64,000 bases of DNA from Amblyornis subalaris (Eukaryota; Chordata; Aves; Passeriformes; Ptilonorhynchidae). Positions within the stretch are counted from its first letter, which is position 1; every line of letters starts with the position of its first letter. The notes beneath the pieces are model-generated. The model was not told the origin of the DNA. It saw nothing but the letters and a program-made list of their open reading frames with translations, and did not search any database. The stretch covers positions 8,604,512 through 8,668,511 of the forward strand of contig JACAXG010000026.1 of assembly GCA_018881555.1 (NCBI GenBank), written 5' to 3'. Positions 19,801 to 31,345 of this stretch are shown here, one piece after another. Both the position numbers and the translations under genes were made by a program.

Positions 19801-22800
19801 CAGCACAAAAAGACAGAAGTTGCAGTGAAAGGGAAATAAACACCTTCTTCCAACTGCTGGGGACTGAACAATAAGACTGGGACTCCCCAGAGCTGGAGAA
19901 GACCCTGGGGGGAGAAAGACCCATCTGCAGCACAGGTCTATGAGCTTCTCAACGCTTACTCCGAGATAAAAGTACCTATATGGGCTTTAGGTAATCAGTA
20001 ATCTCTGCATTAGAAACCTCAGGAGTGTGGGGCTGACATACAAGTGCTCAGCTGTCCAGGAGGAAGCCAGACTTTAGTCCCAAGGTAGAGAGATTGCAAG
20101 CTAGCCTTATAATAAAGTCCAAATTTGCACCTAGTGTTAGGTTAAAGATGCTCTGGAGTTCCTGCCAAGCAATGAAAACTCACCTTCACTTTAGCAAATT
20201 GGTAAATGATTTCAGCTTAAACTTGTTTTTTCACAGTATTCTTGTCCAACTCCAGTTATTCTTGTAAAATTTGCACACCCACTGTTGACATTTAAACAAG
20301 TTTGATATTCAGCTTTAAATACCAGCTTCTGAATATTCACAGACTATGCATTTAAGAAGTTTAATAGATATTTCTTTATGACATTACTCATCACAATTAT
20401 TGCTTTGCACTTTGTAATTATATCTTATAAATGTGATTGCATGTATTTACACTAATTACACAATTACAGATAATTTCATGAATTATGGAAACAACAGAGT
20501 GACTAAGCTTTATCGAAATAAATAAGTAAATTAGCAAAATACAAATGGCCTTAAGAAAGTATTGAGAAAGGGAGAGGATTCTACACAAAGTTTCTAAATG
20601 AAGCATTTTCTTGCAAAATACCTTAGTATAATCCAAGATACATAAATATATGGTCAGCCACACTGTTTAATTATGTAACAATTTCATTGAAACTAATTAT
20701 GTACCAATTTCATTGAAACTAATTATGTACCTATAGTCTGAGCTCATACACAGTGATAGTGTGAAAATCTACTGCTTCAAAACTTTAAAAGGAACGGAAT
20801 CTATAGTTGGAAAGCATCAGAGTTCATCATCACCTTTCCTGTGGGAAATTGAGTCTTTTCATAATAAACCAGAAGAGGGTGAACAATGACCAGAATGATA
20901 ATGGTAATGCATCCTATACAGTGAAAATGACAGCAGTGTCTATAGGGACAAATAATGACACGAAAGTGTCTAAACTGGAAAAGAATGTGTTTGCTGCAAT
21001 AACAAGAAAACACCAAATCATCAAGTCATTGGCCTCCTTTCTAACCTTACTAAGAAAATAGCATAATGAAAATCAGAGAAGACCCTTCTCTGAATCTTCA
21101 GTATTTCTTTGCATGCACTTGCCTTACACCACCGAGTTGATCAAAGTTAAAAACCACATAATGGCATAAGTGCAGTATGTACACCTACTGTTCTCCAACT
21201 AGACTTAAGGATATAAATGGATGTCAATAAATCGAGCCCAAATGTTGCACATATTTATACATATGCTTAATTTTTTTATTTGTACTTATATTATTGTATT
21301 TTTACCACAAGATGGCCAACAGAAATGCTTAAATGTAGTCCTGATAATACAGTCTTCTTTTTATGATATTGCAAACATTCATGCCTATACATTTTAAGAA
21401 TACAAATATCTCATGTAAGTGTACCAGATATCATTAGAATTTCCACATTTTTCAAATGGGTTAAGTGAGCATGAATACAGACATTACAGAAGCTTAGCAG
21501 ATAGCTTGTAATTAATTAAGCTATTACAGTTAGCTCATACTTGATAATGTGGTCTGTGCAGCCTATAACTCCATCAAAACAAAGTGGTTTAATTTCATAT
21601 TGAAATTTTATGTGCCACACTTGCAATGATTTTGATAGCGAGCAAATGTAGAGTAACACAGCAGTGAGCCAGACCCTATGTGTATAACATGCTTTTTTTG
21701 TAATATTAAATTTCTTATGGCTTTTTATGGTGTTGCAAAACCAAAAAAATAGTAGCAGCATATTCCACATACACAGTGTGCAAAAAGAGTTTGAATCCTT
21801 TTTAAGATATTGGAGCGCTGGGTAATTGCAAATGGTATGATCACAGAAAAACAAAAGATTAAAAACTTGTCTTTTAGTATTTTAACAAGATGTCACCACA
21901 ATTCACAGCTTTCTGCATGGGAGAAACAAGGTCAGGTCAAGAAAAGTAATACAGGTGTATTGAAAAATATACAAAAAGCACTTGTAGACAATAGTACAAG
22001 TGGTGCCAAGGAAGGTTTAAAACTGGAAGGAGGAAAGCACTGTCATTGAAGCAAGAGGGAAGCTCACAAGTGATGGACTATACTAGCAAAAAAACTGATT
22101 TGCAGCAGGAGTGAATAGAAATTCACTGAAAGAAATAAAACACTAATCTAGAAGCAGAAAATTACTTTGGTTCTGACAGTTCATCTACAGGTGCATGTCA
22201 AGTCTACCAATGCACAGTTTTGAACGACTTAGCTGTACCAATTGCAGGAGTACAAAAATACAAAATAATACATAATAATCTGGTCACCAAGCCTGACCAG
22301 GTACCTCCACTTCTGTTCCTTTACTCCATTCAATATTTCAGTTCAGCATTGTAGTTTAACTTAAATTACTACCGCAGTCAGCCCACACTGATTTATCATT
22401 CAAGAACCCTTGATTCTATACAATTCATAAACTTCAGTCAATTTAGTAGCAAGCTTAAGGAACAAACGTGGCCTACTTTAAATAAGTCAGCCTAATGGAT
22501 TATATCCAATATATTTCTTAACACAGTCTGAAAATGAAATTTGCAGTTGGCAATAATTACCTTCTAAGAGAACATTTACTTAATTTTTCAGGATTACTAA
22601 TAAAAACTGTAATTAATATTTGATCTTTGATTCTTGTCTTCCCTGTATTGACTTGAGTCTGAGAACTGTGAATTGTGACCCTGCAATAGCACTTCAAGAA
22701 GGGACGGCATAATATTACTCTGCAAGTCCTTAGACAGCTTGCAGTTACGCAATGAAAAGAGTATTTTTTCTCATACTGAAATAAATGGGGATCTTGCTAT

Positions 22801-23926
22801 CAACACTCATGTGAGGTTAATCAATTTTTTAATTTCCGTGGCCGGCAGAGTTTAGCTCTGAAGAAGAGTCCAAGTCATCCTGCTTGAAAAAATATTGAAA
22901 AATAACAGGTGTAAGTTTTCACATGTGCTAACATAGTAGGAATTTACAAGCAGAGGCTAAGGAGATAGAGAACAACAGGACTGTGGTGAGCAAACAAAAA
23001 GGCATTACAGAAGGGTTTAAAATCATCACAACTGACAAGCTTTTGTTGGCTTGCAGAAGAGGTTGTGCAGAAGCAGAATAATGGTATTCACTGGGTTATC
23101 ATGGCAAATAGAAATGTCTTACTGCAGGAAACTGAAATATTGTTCAGTTCAAATTTAGCCTGACTTTAATAAATCATCAGCACTGTTGGCTGGGAATTCC
23201 CTAATGAAATATTTTTCTCCCTGTAGAGTGCCTCTATTCTCTAAATCCATCTTTTGACATAGTATATTGACTTAAATTATCTTCTGACAAAACAAGCAGG
23301 GTTTTGAGACAGCACTGCCTATTAGATTTCCTCCCAAAACTCTCTTGCCTTCCTCCCAACTCTCAGCCCTTCATCTTCTGCCTCTACAATTGCTGCTGAC
23401 TGAGGGGTCCTGGGGCTTCATAAGGCCATAACTTGAGTGAATCACGTACCAAAATCAGCTCTAGGCCAACAGTCATATACAGGCTCTTGGTTCATATGTA
23501 GATAAATAAGTAAAGTCCAGTTCAATGGTCACCCCAGCTGTATGATTGGACTGCCTCAGGTTTGCCCATGTTTCACTTCAGCTAATGAGCTGTGACTATT
23601 CAAAAAGAAAGTGTGAAAACATTAAAAAAGACCTGCAATAGAGTCTGAATTTCCTGGAAATGTCTAAGTGTTATTCCAGTGTGATAGACAAAATGAAAAA
23701 AAAAAAAAAGAAGACAGCTAAAATCCACCCACCACCCCCTCCCATACATAGACGGGATGCCAATCCTGAAATATATAAAAACAAACACTGGGGCAAGAAA
23801 CTAGAAGTGATACTGGCAGATTCTGGAAATAGTGAAAACATGTTTAAGACTAGTAGTTCAGCAGTTACCAGGGCACTGATAGCTAAAATGTCCAGAGCAC
23901 CCCTGCTACAGAATACAGATCAAGCT
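19801..23926. other. Non-coding DNA
   Basis: From about 19830 to 20170 the sequence is less AT-rich and has two AATAAA-type signals; it may be an old LTR, but no ends could be set. The rest is AT-rich, with the 26-bp tandem repeat at 20669-20731 and an A-run (about 23697-23709). No gene recognised. Confidence 0.45.
20669..20731 (+). repeat. 26-bp tandem repeat, 2.4 copies
   Basis: Two full units starting AATTATGTAMCAATTTCATT, differing at one base, plus 11 bp of a third. Confidence 0.9.
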
Positions 23927-24031
23927 GAGGAACCTGGTCTACTGGGAGGTGTCCCTGCCCATGGCAGGGGGCATTGGGACTAAGTGATCTTTAAGGTCCA
24001 TTCCAACCCCTTAACATTCTATGATTCTATC
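23927..24031 (+). mobile_element. CR1 LINE, 3' tail
   Basis: Contains CTACTGGGAGGTGTCCCTG, CCCATGGCAGGGGGCATTGG, GATCTTTAAGGTCCATTCC and a terminal ATTCTATGATTCTAT, all typical of the last 100 bp of CR1. Confidence 0.9.
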
Positions 24032-24344
24032 TACTGCCACAAACATCAAAATACTACTACCTGAATCAAGAAGCTCAACACAAAGAATGAAAGTTTGCTC
24101 CTAGTGAAGTTCTTACCAGATATTTCATGCTTCCAGTACAGCAATTCAAACTGTCTAATGCTGTATTCAAGTTATGTTTGCAGTCATCGAGATATTGTTG
24201 TGACTCAGTTTTCAAAGTCCATGCCTTTTGAGAGAGTTCTTTCGTGTGCGAAAGAACGATAAAACTGCCTTCACTAGTATAAATAGGGAAGTGATAGTAT
24301 TTAGAATTACTCCTTTGGACAAAAGAAACATAATTTCTTACTAA
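24032..24344. other. Short non-coding stretch with a perfect hairpin
   Basis: AT-rich sequence between two CR1 copies. Holds the 9-bp-stem inverted repeat at 24236-24257; otherwise nothing recognised. Confidence 0.5.
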
Positions 24345-25340
24345 AGTGAATACAATGGCATGGCTGGAGGACCAGCTAAAGCTGCAACATAATGCTTGCT
24401 TGGTGGAGAACTTGCTGAACGATAGAGCTCAGAGGGTTGTAGTAAATGGGGCTACACTTGGCTGGCCACTGCGGGGTTCCTCCGGGTTCAATTCTAGGGC
24501 CAGTTCTGTTCCGTGTATTTATCAATTATCTCAGGGCAGGAGTTGAATGCACTATAAGCAGGTTTTCTATTGGTACCAAGCTGGGAGGTGCTGTTGAGTC
24601 TCCTGAGGGACAGCAGAGGCCTTGGAGAGGGGTCTAGATAGATTTGAGTATTGGGCAAACATTAATGGGATGAAATTTAGCAAGACAATATGCTGGATCC
24701 TGCACCTGGGAGGGAGTAATTCTCGGCACAGGTACAAACTGNGGGAGGAGGGGCTGGCGGGCAGCTCTGCAGAAAGGGATCTGGGGGTGCTGGTTGGCAG
24801 CAGGCTCAGTCTGAGCCAACCATGTGTGCCCAGGCTGCCCAGAGGGCAAACCCCATCGTGGGGGCATCAAACACGGCATCATCAGCTGTCAAAGGAGATG
24901 ACTATCTCACTGATTTTCCAGCCTTGGTGTGGCCTCACCTTGAGTACATGAGCAGTTCTGGGCCCTGCAATTTAAGAGGGATGTGGAGTTCCTTGAATGC
25001 ATCCAGAGGAGACCAACAAAGCTGCTGAAAGAGCTGGAAGGCATATCCAAAAAGGAGCAGCTAAGGACTCTGGGCTTGTCCAGTTTGGAGAGAAGGAGGC
25101 TAAGGGGTGACCTCACTGCTCTCTACAGCTTCCTGAGGAGGGAGGTGAAGAGGGAGGTGCTGACCCCTTCTCCTTTGAATTCGGTGATAGGATGTGTGGG
25201 AATGGTTCAATGCTCTATCACGGAAGGTTCAGACGGGACATTAGGAAGTATCTCTTTACTGAGAGTGTGGTGAAACACTGGAGGAGGCTTCCTGGAGGGG
25301 TGATCAATGCCCCAAACATGTCAGTGTTTCAGAGGAAGTG
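24345..25340 (+). mobile_element. CR1 LINE with degraded reverse-transcriptase frame (copy A)
   Basis: About 1 kb of CR1 covering the C-terminal half of its second open frame and part of the 3' region. Segments of the RT are readable across several frames: GSILGPVLFRVFINYL (about 24470-24530), the palm motif region read as FSIGTKLGG (about 24570), LHLGGSN (about 24700), SAERDLGVLVGS (about 24770-24800) and ERRRLRGDL near 25090-25110. CR1 RT normally has F/Y-A-D-D before TKLGG; the two catalytic Asp are absent here, so this copy is dead. Frame changes and an N at 24742 add to that. It lacks the CR1 3' tail and abuts a second CR1 fragment. Confidence 0.88.
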
Positions 25341-25873
25341 ACCACCCCCCTGTACTGGGCACTGGTGAGGACAGACCTCAGATCCTGTGTTCAGTTTTGG
25401 GCTCCTCATGGACATTGTGGTGGTGCAGATTTTCCAGAGAAGGGCAAGAGAGCTGGGGAACAGTCTGGAGCATAAGTCCTGAGGGAGCTGGGAGTGCTTA
25501 GTCTGGGGAAAAGGAGCCTCAGGGGAGACCTTCTCACTCTCTATAAGTGCTTGAAAGGAGGGTGTAGCCAAGTAGGGGTCAGGCTCTATTCCCAAGCAAC
25601 AAGAGATAAGACACGAAAAAATGGCCTCAAGTTGCACTAGGGGACAGCTAGATTGGATTTTAGGGAAAACTTCTTCACCAAAACGGTTATCAAGCACTGG
25701 AACAGGCTGTCCAGGGAAGTGGTCGAGTCGCTATCTCTGGAGGTATTTAAAAGATATTTGGACGTAGCGTTTAGGGACGTGTTTTAATGGTAGAGTTTGC
25801 ACTGTTAGGTTTGTGGTTGGACTCAATTATCTTAGAGGTCTTTTCCAAACTAAGAGATTCTATGATTCTGTGA
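25341..25873 (+). mobile_element. CR1 LINE, 3' part (copy B)
   Basis: Starts within CR1 (TGTACTGGGCACTGGTGAGG), then repeats regions already present in copy A (CTGAGGGAGCTGGGAGTGC, CTCTATAAGTGCTTGAAAGG, TTCTTCACCAAAACGG) and ends with the tail AGATTCTATGATTCTGTGA. The repeated order shows it is a separate insertion next to or into copy A, not its continuation. Confidence 0.88.
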
Positions 25874-28800
25874 ATAAGAAATTGAATTAAAGTTCACATA
25901 TGAAAATTTAATCAGCAAGGAGATTAACGATAAGCAACTATTTCTCCATTTTAATTAAAAGCATAATTTCTCAGTGTTTTTTTACCAAATGAAAGTTTGG
26001 AAATTCTGAAAATACTCTGAGTGTATTTTTTAATTCTTTCTAATGCTAGGAGAATGAAGGCTTAATGACCCGATTACTCTTTAATCCCCAGTATCCCTGT
26101 CAAGAAAGTAATTTGATGTTACTAAATGTAGCAGGCATACACTAACATATCAAGGATTCAGTGTGTAAGAGTTAAAAAGCAGATGATAAGTATTTCTAAA
26201 AAATGCCAGATTTTCAAAGGCTAAGCTACTGAGTTCTAGGGCAGGTTCGTAACATGTAACCAATGTTACAGAATTCTGACACAAAAGGCACAGGTCAGAG
26301 AGATAATCTGCCTAAAGCACATGTGTGGGACTACCGATAGCTATTGGAAATTTATTTCTTTTTTCCTTTCCATTATAACAAAGACAACAACATATAAAAT
26401 GAAAATGCATACACCTGAAGCAGTACATTCTAAATATCAAAAGCAGGTCACAACACACATCAGGGAATTGAAAATATGATTATCAACTTTTCCTACTGAC
26501 ATTAAAAGACTAGGAGAGAGAATGAAAGAGATTCCCCCATTTAATAATCCACTGACAGAAACGAGACCAAAACACCATTCAGCTGTGGTGTATGATTTGT
26601 GGCAAACACAAAAAGAAGTGAAAAAAGATATATGAAAGGCTTGGCTACAGATATTAGCAGTGTTACAGATTATAGTGCAGTACACTGGGGGAGTGTTTCT
26701 TTGGCCATGATNGTTTAGCACTACAGGCAAGACATGGTTTTTCAGGAGAGGTAATTGCTTTCATTAGACCAGCTACTATAATTGAAAAAGAAGCACATGG
26801 GCCTGAGAAGTTCTGTGCTATTTCTAATCGTGCCAGCTGGAGTCTGATGAAAGAGCCTGTCTTTCTCTACAGTCTTGTCTTTGGAAACTATTAGTCCACC
26901 ACCTACAGACACATGGAGAAATGCTTCTGAAACTTATACTCTCCCATATGATTTTAGATCTTGAGCTTATTTTAAAAATATTGCTGGTAATTATTGAATT
27001 GAATCTATACATGTCCCTGTATAGATCAGAAACATGATAACTAGCTTTTTAGAAATGGATTTCCAGTATCTTTTGACACAGGTTCCCAAACTACAAAGAA
27101 AGATATACAAAAAATGTTTGATGAAAACATAGATAGGACAAGTTTTAGCTGAATATACAGGTAGAAGTTCTCTCTGCTCTTTGCAAAGCTCTTTAAACTC
27201 AAATGGAGAACAATTTTTGCTGCTGGCTTTAACTGTTTTATCACAAGTATTCAGAAGCAGGCATATTTAATAACAGAGGTGTTTGTTGCCACAGAAACAT
27301 AAGAGGTTCTTGAAGCTGCTCTGAAGCCAAAGCTGTAAAAATATTAGTACATAAAGCAGATAAATGAAGCCTCAAGAAATAATCTAAATTTACGCAAATC
27401 AGTAATGAAATTAATTTTAAAAGTAAAAGCATGTTCTGGAATCATGCAAAAGTGATGATTTACTATTTTACAGGTTAAAAAATTTAAAAATAACAAATAT
27501 AATCCTAAACTAGTAAAATATGGGCCATAAGTAGTATTTATATAATATTAACTGAAGGAGAACTAGGTCACTAAACTATCAAGCAAGCACAGAAATGGTT
27601 GCCTTGAAACAGACATCATGTAAAATAGCAGGCTGTCGGTAGAAAATCTATGACAGCATTTAAGGACCTGGCAACAAAATGATAGCATGGCCAAAGCTCA
27701 TTTATAGATGCTAAATTAAGTTATTCAATTATTGATGCAACAATAGTCAGTGTCAGTTTATTTTTCCCTCGGCTGTCAGTCTCTTAACTGAAGTAAGGAT
27801 CAAGGAGATTGACCTCTCCATCTTTTTGACTCTTCATGTGTTAGAAAGACATTAGCAATGAATAAGTACAATATTTTGCAGAAATCATTCAAATAAGGAA
27901 TCAAATATGTCTGTCTGTTCTCCAAAGAAAACCATATACACACGAGAATTTTGCTGAGGAATTACTTACAGCACCTTTCCTTACTGAGATGGAAAATAAT
28001 GTTATAGCTATAAACTTTTTACTATATTTTTCTGTTTTCCAAGATCAAATAATTGGTTAGGTGTTTCAGGTTTATATATTGTTTATGCTATCAGTGCCAT
28101 AAAATATATATTTAACATCAATCACATATATACTCTGTCAGGCTTCAATTTGAAGCCCCAAGTTTATGCTAAATGTGTGTAAAAAAAACTACTTGATCAG
28201 AAACCAGGTGCTTATCACTTTCCTAATTTTTTAGCACTGTGGCCTGGACATTTCAGATATTCAATGGAAAAAAGTGAGCAGCAGGGCGAAAATGTTCCCA
28301 TGTGTTTAGAATAGGTATCTACCTCATTCTCTATAACTCCTCATTTTAGTCAATATTTAAAATTTAATGTTAGTTAGATTATTTTGTCCTTTTCAGGCAA
28401 ACATATCTTTGCACCATTAAGACATGGAAGTCAGGCCCGTTGTACCTAAAGATTACATTCATAACTTGGACATTGTCTCATAAAGCTTTTGAAATGAATT
28501 GAAGACTTTAAAAATGAAACAGTGGTTTCAATGATTTATTTTCAGAATGGAAAAGATCAATGATCCAATCAGAGTAGAAAGGATTCAGCAGAAAGGACCC
28601 AGTACCTATGATATGCACTGCCTTGCTGGATCAATATTTGAACCTCCTGTTAAAGTCCAGTCCTGGTAGGCAGAAATGGCAAGTTATAATCTGAAAGCTA
28701 TTTGACAAATGACATGGAGCTAATAGAAAATCTCAGTGCCGAGTAGCTCTGTTGCAAGTAACTGTATAACTAGAGCCATCATCACAACTGGCATTTCTAT

Positions 28801-29802
28801 GTCTATTCCAAGACAGATATAAGAAGGAAATTTACCGATAATGGAGGCTTTTAGCTTCAGCAGATACTGACGTATGAATTTTAAAGGAAAAATTGTGATT
28901 AACATGGCTTCTACCCTGATCAATCTAGTATAAAATGATTGATGATGCATTAGCTACCTGAATGTCTAAATCTACTTTTTCTTAATGCTTTCCTCTCACA
29001 AGATGATTCTTACACGAACAAAAAGAAAAATCAATCAGCATGGAAAATCACTAGCCATTTCTATCCATGATGTTACTTCCCGGGGAGATGCAAACCCTCT
29101 AACTTTCAGGGTAGTTTCTGAACACGAAAATCACTGACACAAGCTAGATCACGCTCCTTCCCTATGAGGGATCTTAAGAAGCACATATGGAACTGACACT
29201 AACACATCTATTGATTATTGCAGGACAGAATGCACATCTCTTTTGTCACATAAAAATATTTATGCCCTGTGACATACACAGTGAATCATTGCCTGATTTC
29301 CATAAAATTAAAATATTGGAGGAGAAAAGCATTCACACTTTTCCCTACATATGTAGGGAAAGGATAACAGTGATGGCAGCCAACATGGACAACATCCAAT
29401 TATTTACCTAGATTGAAGACTGTAGGATTTACAGGCATTTGACATTTAGTACATTAAAAATTTATGAGAATATATGTATGATTGTATTAAACAGTCCACA
29501 TTCCAGTACATGAGAGACTATTTTACCCATGACCTGTGGTAGTATATACTGTCTTCTGATGCTCAGGTTTTCTGAAAACTAAATTTCAACAGCACCTGCA
29601 AAAAGACTGGCTGTTCATGAGCTGATGGAATAGGTCTTATGTCACCATACGAAACCATGACACTGACACTTTTAGGCTGGGGTACAAAGATTATAGCTGT
29701 GTAGAGGGAAAAAAAAGAATTCCCATTACATGATATATAATCAGTTGAAATATGGTTAGGAAATACCAAATGAAACCATCCAGTAATAGAACTGCTTTGT
29801 TA
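25874..29802. other. AT-rich non-coding DNA
   Basis: Long stretch with no recognisable gene, LTR or CR1. Open frames are all under 100 codons without motifs. It could include conserved regulatory DNA, which cannot be judged without alignment. Confidence 0.5.
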
Positions 29803-29978
29803 ACTGCAACTGTTAAGGTTGGAAAGGATCATTGAGCCCAGCCAAATAGCCTAGCACCATTGTGTTCACGTCTAACCCACATATCCAAGGGCCACAACCA
29901 TGTATTTTTTTAATGCTTCCAGGGGTGGTGAGTCCACCACTTCCCTTGGGAGCTTATTCCAGTGCCTGACCACCCTTT
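29803..29978 (-). mobile_element. CR1 LINE, minus strand, left part (split by an LTR)
   Basis: Inverted CR1 3' region: GTTAAGGTTGGAAAGGATCA, CACATATCCAAGGGCC, CCAGGGGTGGTGAGTCCACC and AGCTTATTCCAGTGCCTGAC. It breaks off at ACCACCCTTT, where the LTR at 29979-30642 begins, and resumes at 30643. Confidence 0.9.
29973..29978. repeat. Target-site duplication, left copy (cccttt)
   Basis: Identical to 30643-30648. The duplicated bases belong to the interrupted CR1. Confidence 0.88.
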
Positions 29979-30170
29979 TGTGGAGGCTGGTGGGCCTGCT
30001 TACAGAGGGTTCCCTGGAGGGAAGAACCCTAAGTGCACCCCCAGGCTAGGGAGATAGAAAAGGCCTCTCCCAGGATGCTCTGTTTTGTTATGTTAATGTA
30101 CCCCGGTTCTGTTTCCCCGATTGGCCCGTTGGCCTACCTGCCCCTTTTCACCTTGTATGTCCTTGTTCCA

Positions 30171-30266
30171 GAGAGTTCTCCCTTCCCCATTCTCCCATTG
30201 GCCCCTGCTCCCTCACCAGAGAGTTCTCCCTTCCCCATTCTCCCATTGGCCCCTGCTCCCTCACCA
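30171..30266 (+). repeat. Perfect 48-bp tandem duplication in LTR U3
   Basis: Units 30171-30218 and 30219-30266 are identical. Each contains CCCATTGGCCCC, an inverted CCAAT box (NF-Y site). Confidence 0.92.
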
Positions 30267-30387
30267 CTCCCCCAGTGTTTCCCATTGGCTCCCTTACCTT
30301 AACCCCGCCTGTGTACCGCCCCTGTGCCCTCAGATTATTGGTCCCTGATGCTCTCTCCCCCCCCCCCCCCCCCCACCCCCGACCCGA

Positions 30388-30394
30388 TATATAA
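30388..30394 (+). promoter_or_regulatory. LTR TATA box
   Basis: TATATAA, 57 bp upstream of AATAAA at 30451-30456 and downstream of several CCAAT boxes. Confidence 0.75.
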
Positions 30395-30450
30395 CCCTGG
30401 ACCCTCCCTCATCTTTTGTCTTTGTTGCTGGACCCCTTCACGTGGTTGGC

Positions 30451-30456
30451 AATAAA
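30451..30456 (+). terminator. LTR polyadenylation signal
   Basis: AATAAA followed by a TGTGG-containing GT-rich segment, within the expected R/U5 region of the LTR. Confidence 0.7.
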
Positions 30457-30531
30457 CCTCTCCTGTGGAACCCCATACGAAGGCCCTTCCTGCCTCTTTG
30501 CCGTTGATCCTGCCTTGAAATAAGCTATCNG

Positions 30532-30566
30532 GTGTGTGTGAGTGTGTGTGTGTGTGTGAGTGTGTT
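30532..30566. repeat. (TG)n microsatellite in LTR U5
   Basis: TG repeat interrupted twice by GAG, lying between the polyadenylation signal and the end of the LTR. Confidence 0.9.
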
Positions 30567-30642
30567 TGCCCTGCCAAGCGGCTTCCCAGCTGGAGATGCT
30601 TTCAGCAGGTTGCAGCACCCACCATCTCCGCGCGCCGTGACA

Positions 30643-31345
30643 CCCTTTCAGTGAAGAAATTTTTCCTAATAACCAATCTAAACCTTCCCTGGTGCAACAT
30701 GAGGGTGTCTCTTCCCCTCCTGTCACTTGTTCCTTGGGAGAAGAGACCAACCCCCATCCAAACTGTAACCTCCTTTCAGGTAGTTGTAGAGAGCAAGAAG
30801 GTCCCTGAGCCTCCTTTTCTTAAGAATAAACACCCCCAGCTCCCTCAGCTGCTCCTTATCAGACTTGCTCTCCAGACCCTTCCCCAGCCTCCATTCTCTT
30901 CTCTGGACCTGCTCCAGCCCCTCAATGACTTTCTTTCAGTAAGGGGCCCAGAACTGATGCCAGGATCAATTGATCCCATGTGAGGCCTCACCAGTGCCCA
31001 GCACAGANAGAGACAAGTACTGCCCTGGTCCTGCTGGCCATACTATGGCTGATACAGGCCAGGTGCCATTGGCCTTCTTGACCATTTGGGCACACACTGG
31101 CTCATGTGCAGCTGCTGTCGTCAGCACCCCCAGGGTCCTTTTCCAGATTTCCAGCCACTCTGTCCTTAGCCTGTGGCACTGTCTGGGGTTGTTGCAACCC
31201 AAAACCAGGACCTGGCACTTGGTCTTGTTGAACCTCAAACCTCACACAATTGACCTCAGCCCATCAATCCAGTCCAACTCCCTTTCCAAAGCCTTCCTAC
31301 ACTCCAGTAGATCAACACTCCCACCAACTTGATGACATCTGCAAA
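30643..31345 (-). mobile_element. CR1 LINE, minus strand, right part
   Basis: Continuation of the CR1 split at 29978. It shows inverted CR1 segments CAGTGAAGAAATTTTTCC, CCAATCTAAACCTTCCCTGG, CAGCTCCCTCAGCTGCTCC and CTCTGGACCTGCTCCAGCCC. It then runs into the RT C-terminal region, where the minus strand reads FNKTKCQVLVLG near 31230-31195. The RT frame is broken. The 5' truncation point is near 31345, beyond which similarity fades; it may extend another 100 bp. Confidence 0.88.

Larger units (their letters stand above)
29979..30642 (+). mobile_element. Solo LTR, class II type, nested in CR1
   Basis: A 664-bp element starting TGTGGAGGCTGG and ending GCCGTGACA, flanked by perfect cccttt duplications. 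It has several CCAAT boxes (ATTGG) in U3, two of them in a perfect 48-bp tandem duplication (30171-30266), a C18 run (30357-30374), a TATATAA box (30388-30394), AATAAA (30451-30456) and a (TG)n tract in U5 (30532-30566). The spacing of TATA, polyadenylation signal and U5 is normal for a retroviral LTR. No internal provirus remains. The 6-bp duplication points to a class II element. It is younger than the CR1 it interrupts. The 89-codon open frame at 30033-30302 owes its length to the tandem duplication and is probably not a gene. Confidence 0.9.

Noticed and set aside
19830..20170. Another solo LTR
   Set aside because: AATAAA-like signals and higher GC are present, but no TG…CA ends or duplication could be fixed, so it is described only as an unassigned block.
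20669..20731. CRISPR-like direct repeats
   Set aside because: The units are contiguous with no spacers, and the DNA is avian; it is a simple tandem repeat.
30033..30348. Pro/Leu/Ser-rich open frames of 75-89 codons
   Set aside because: They arise from the 48-bp LTR duplication, which is a multiple of three and so keeps the frame open.
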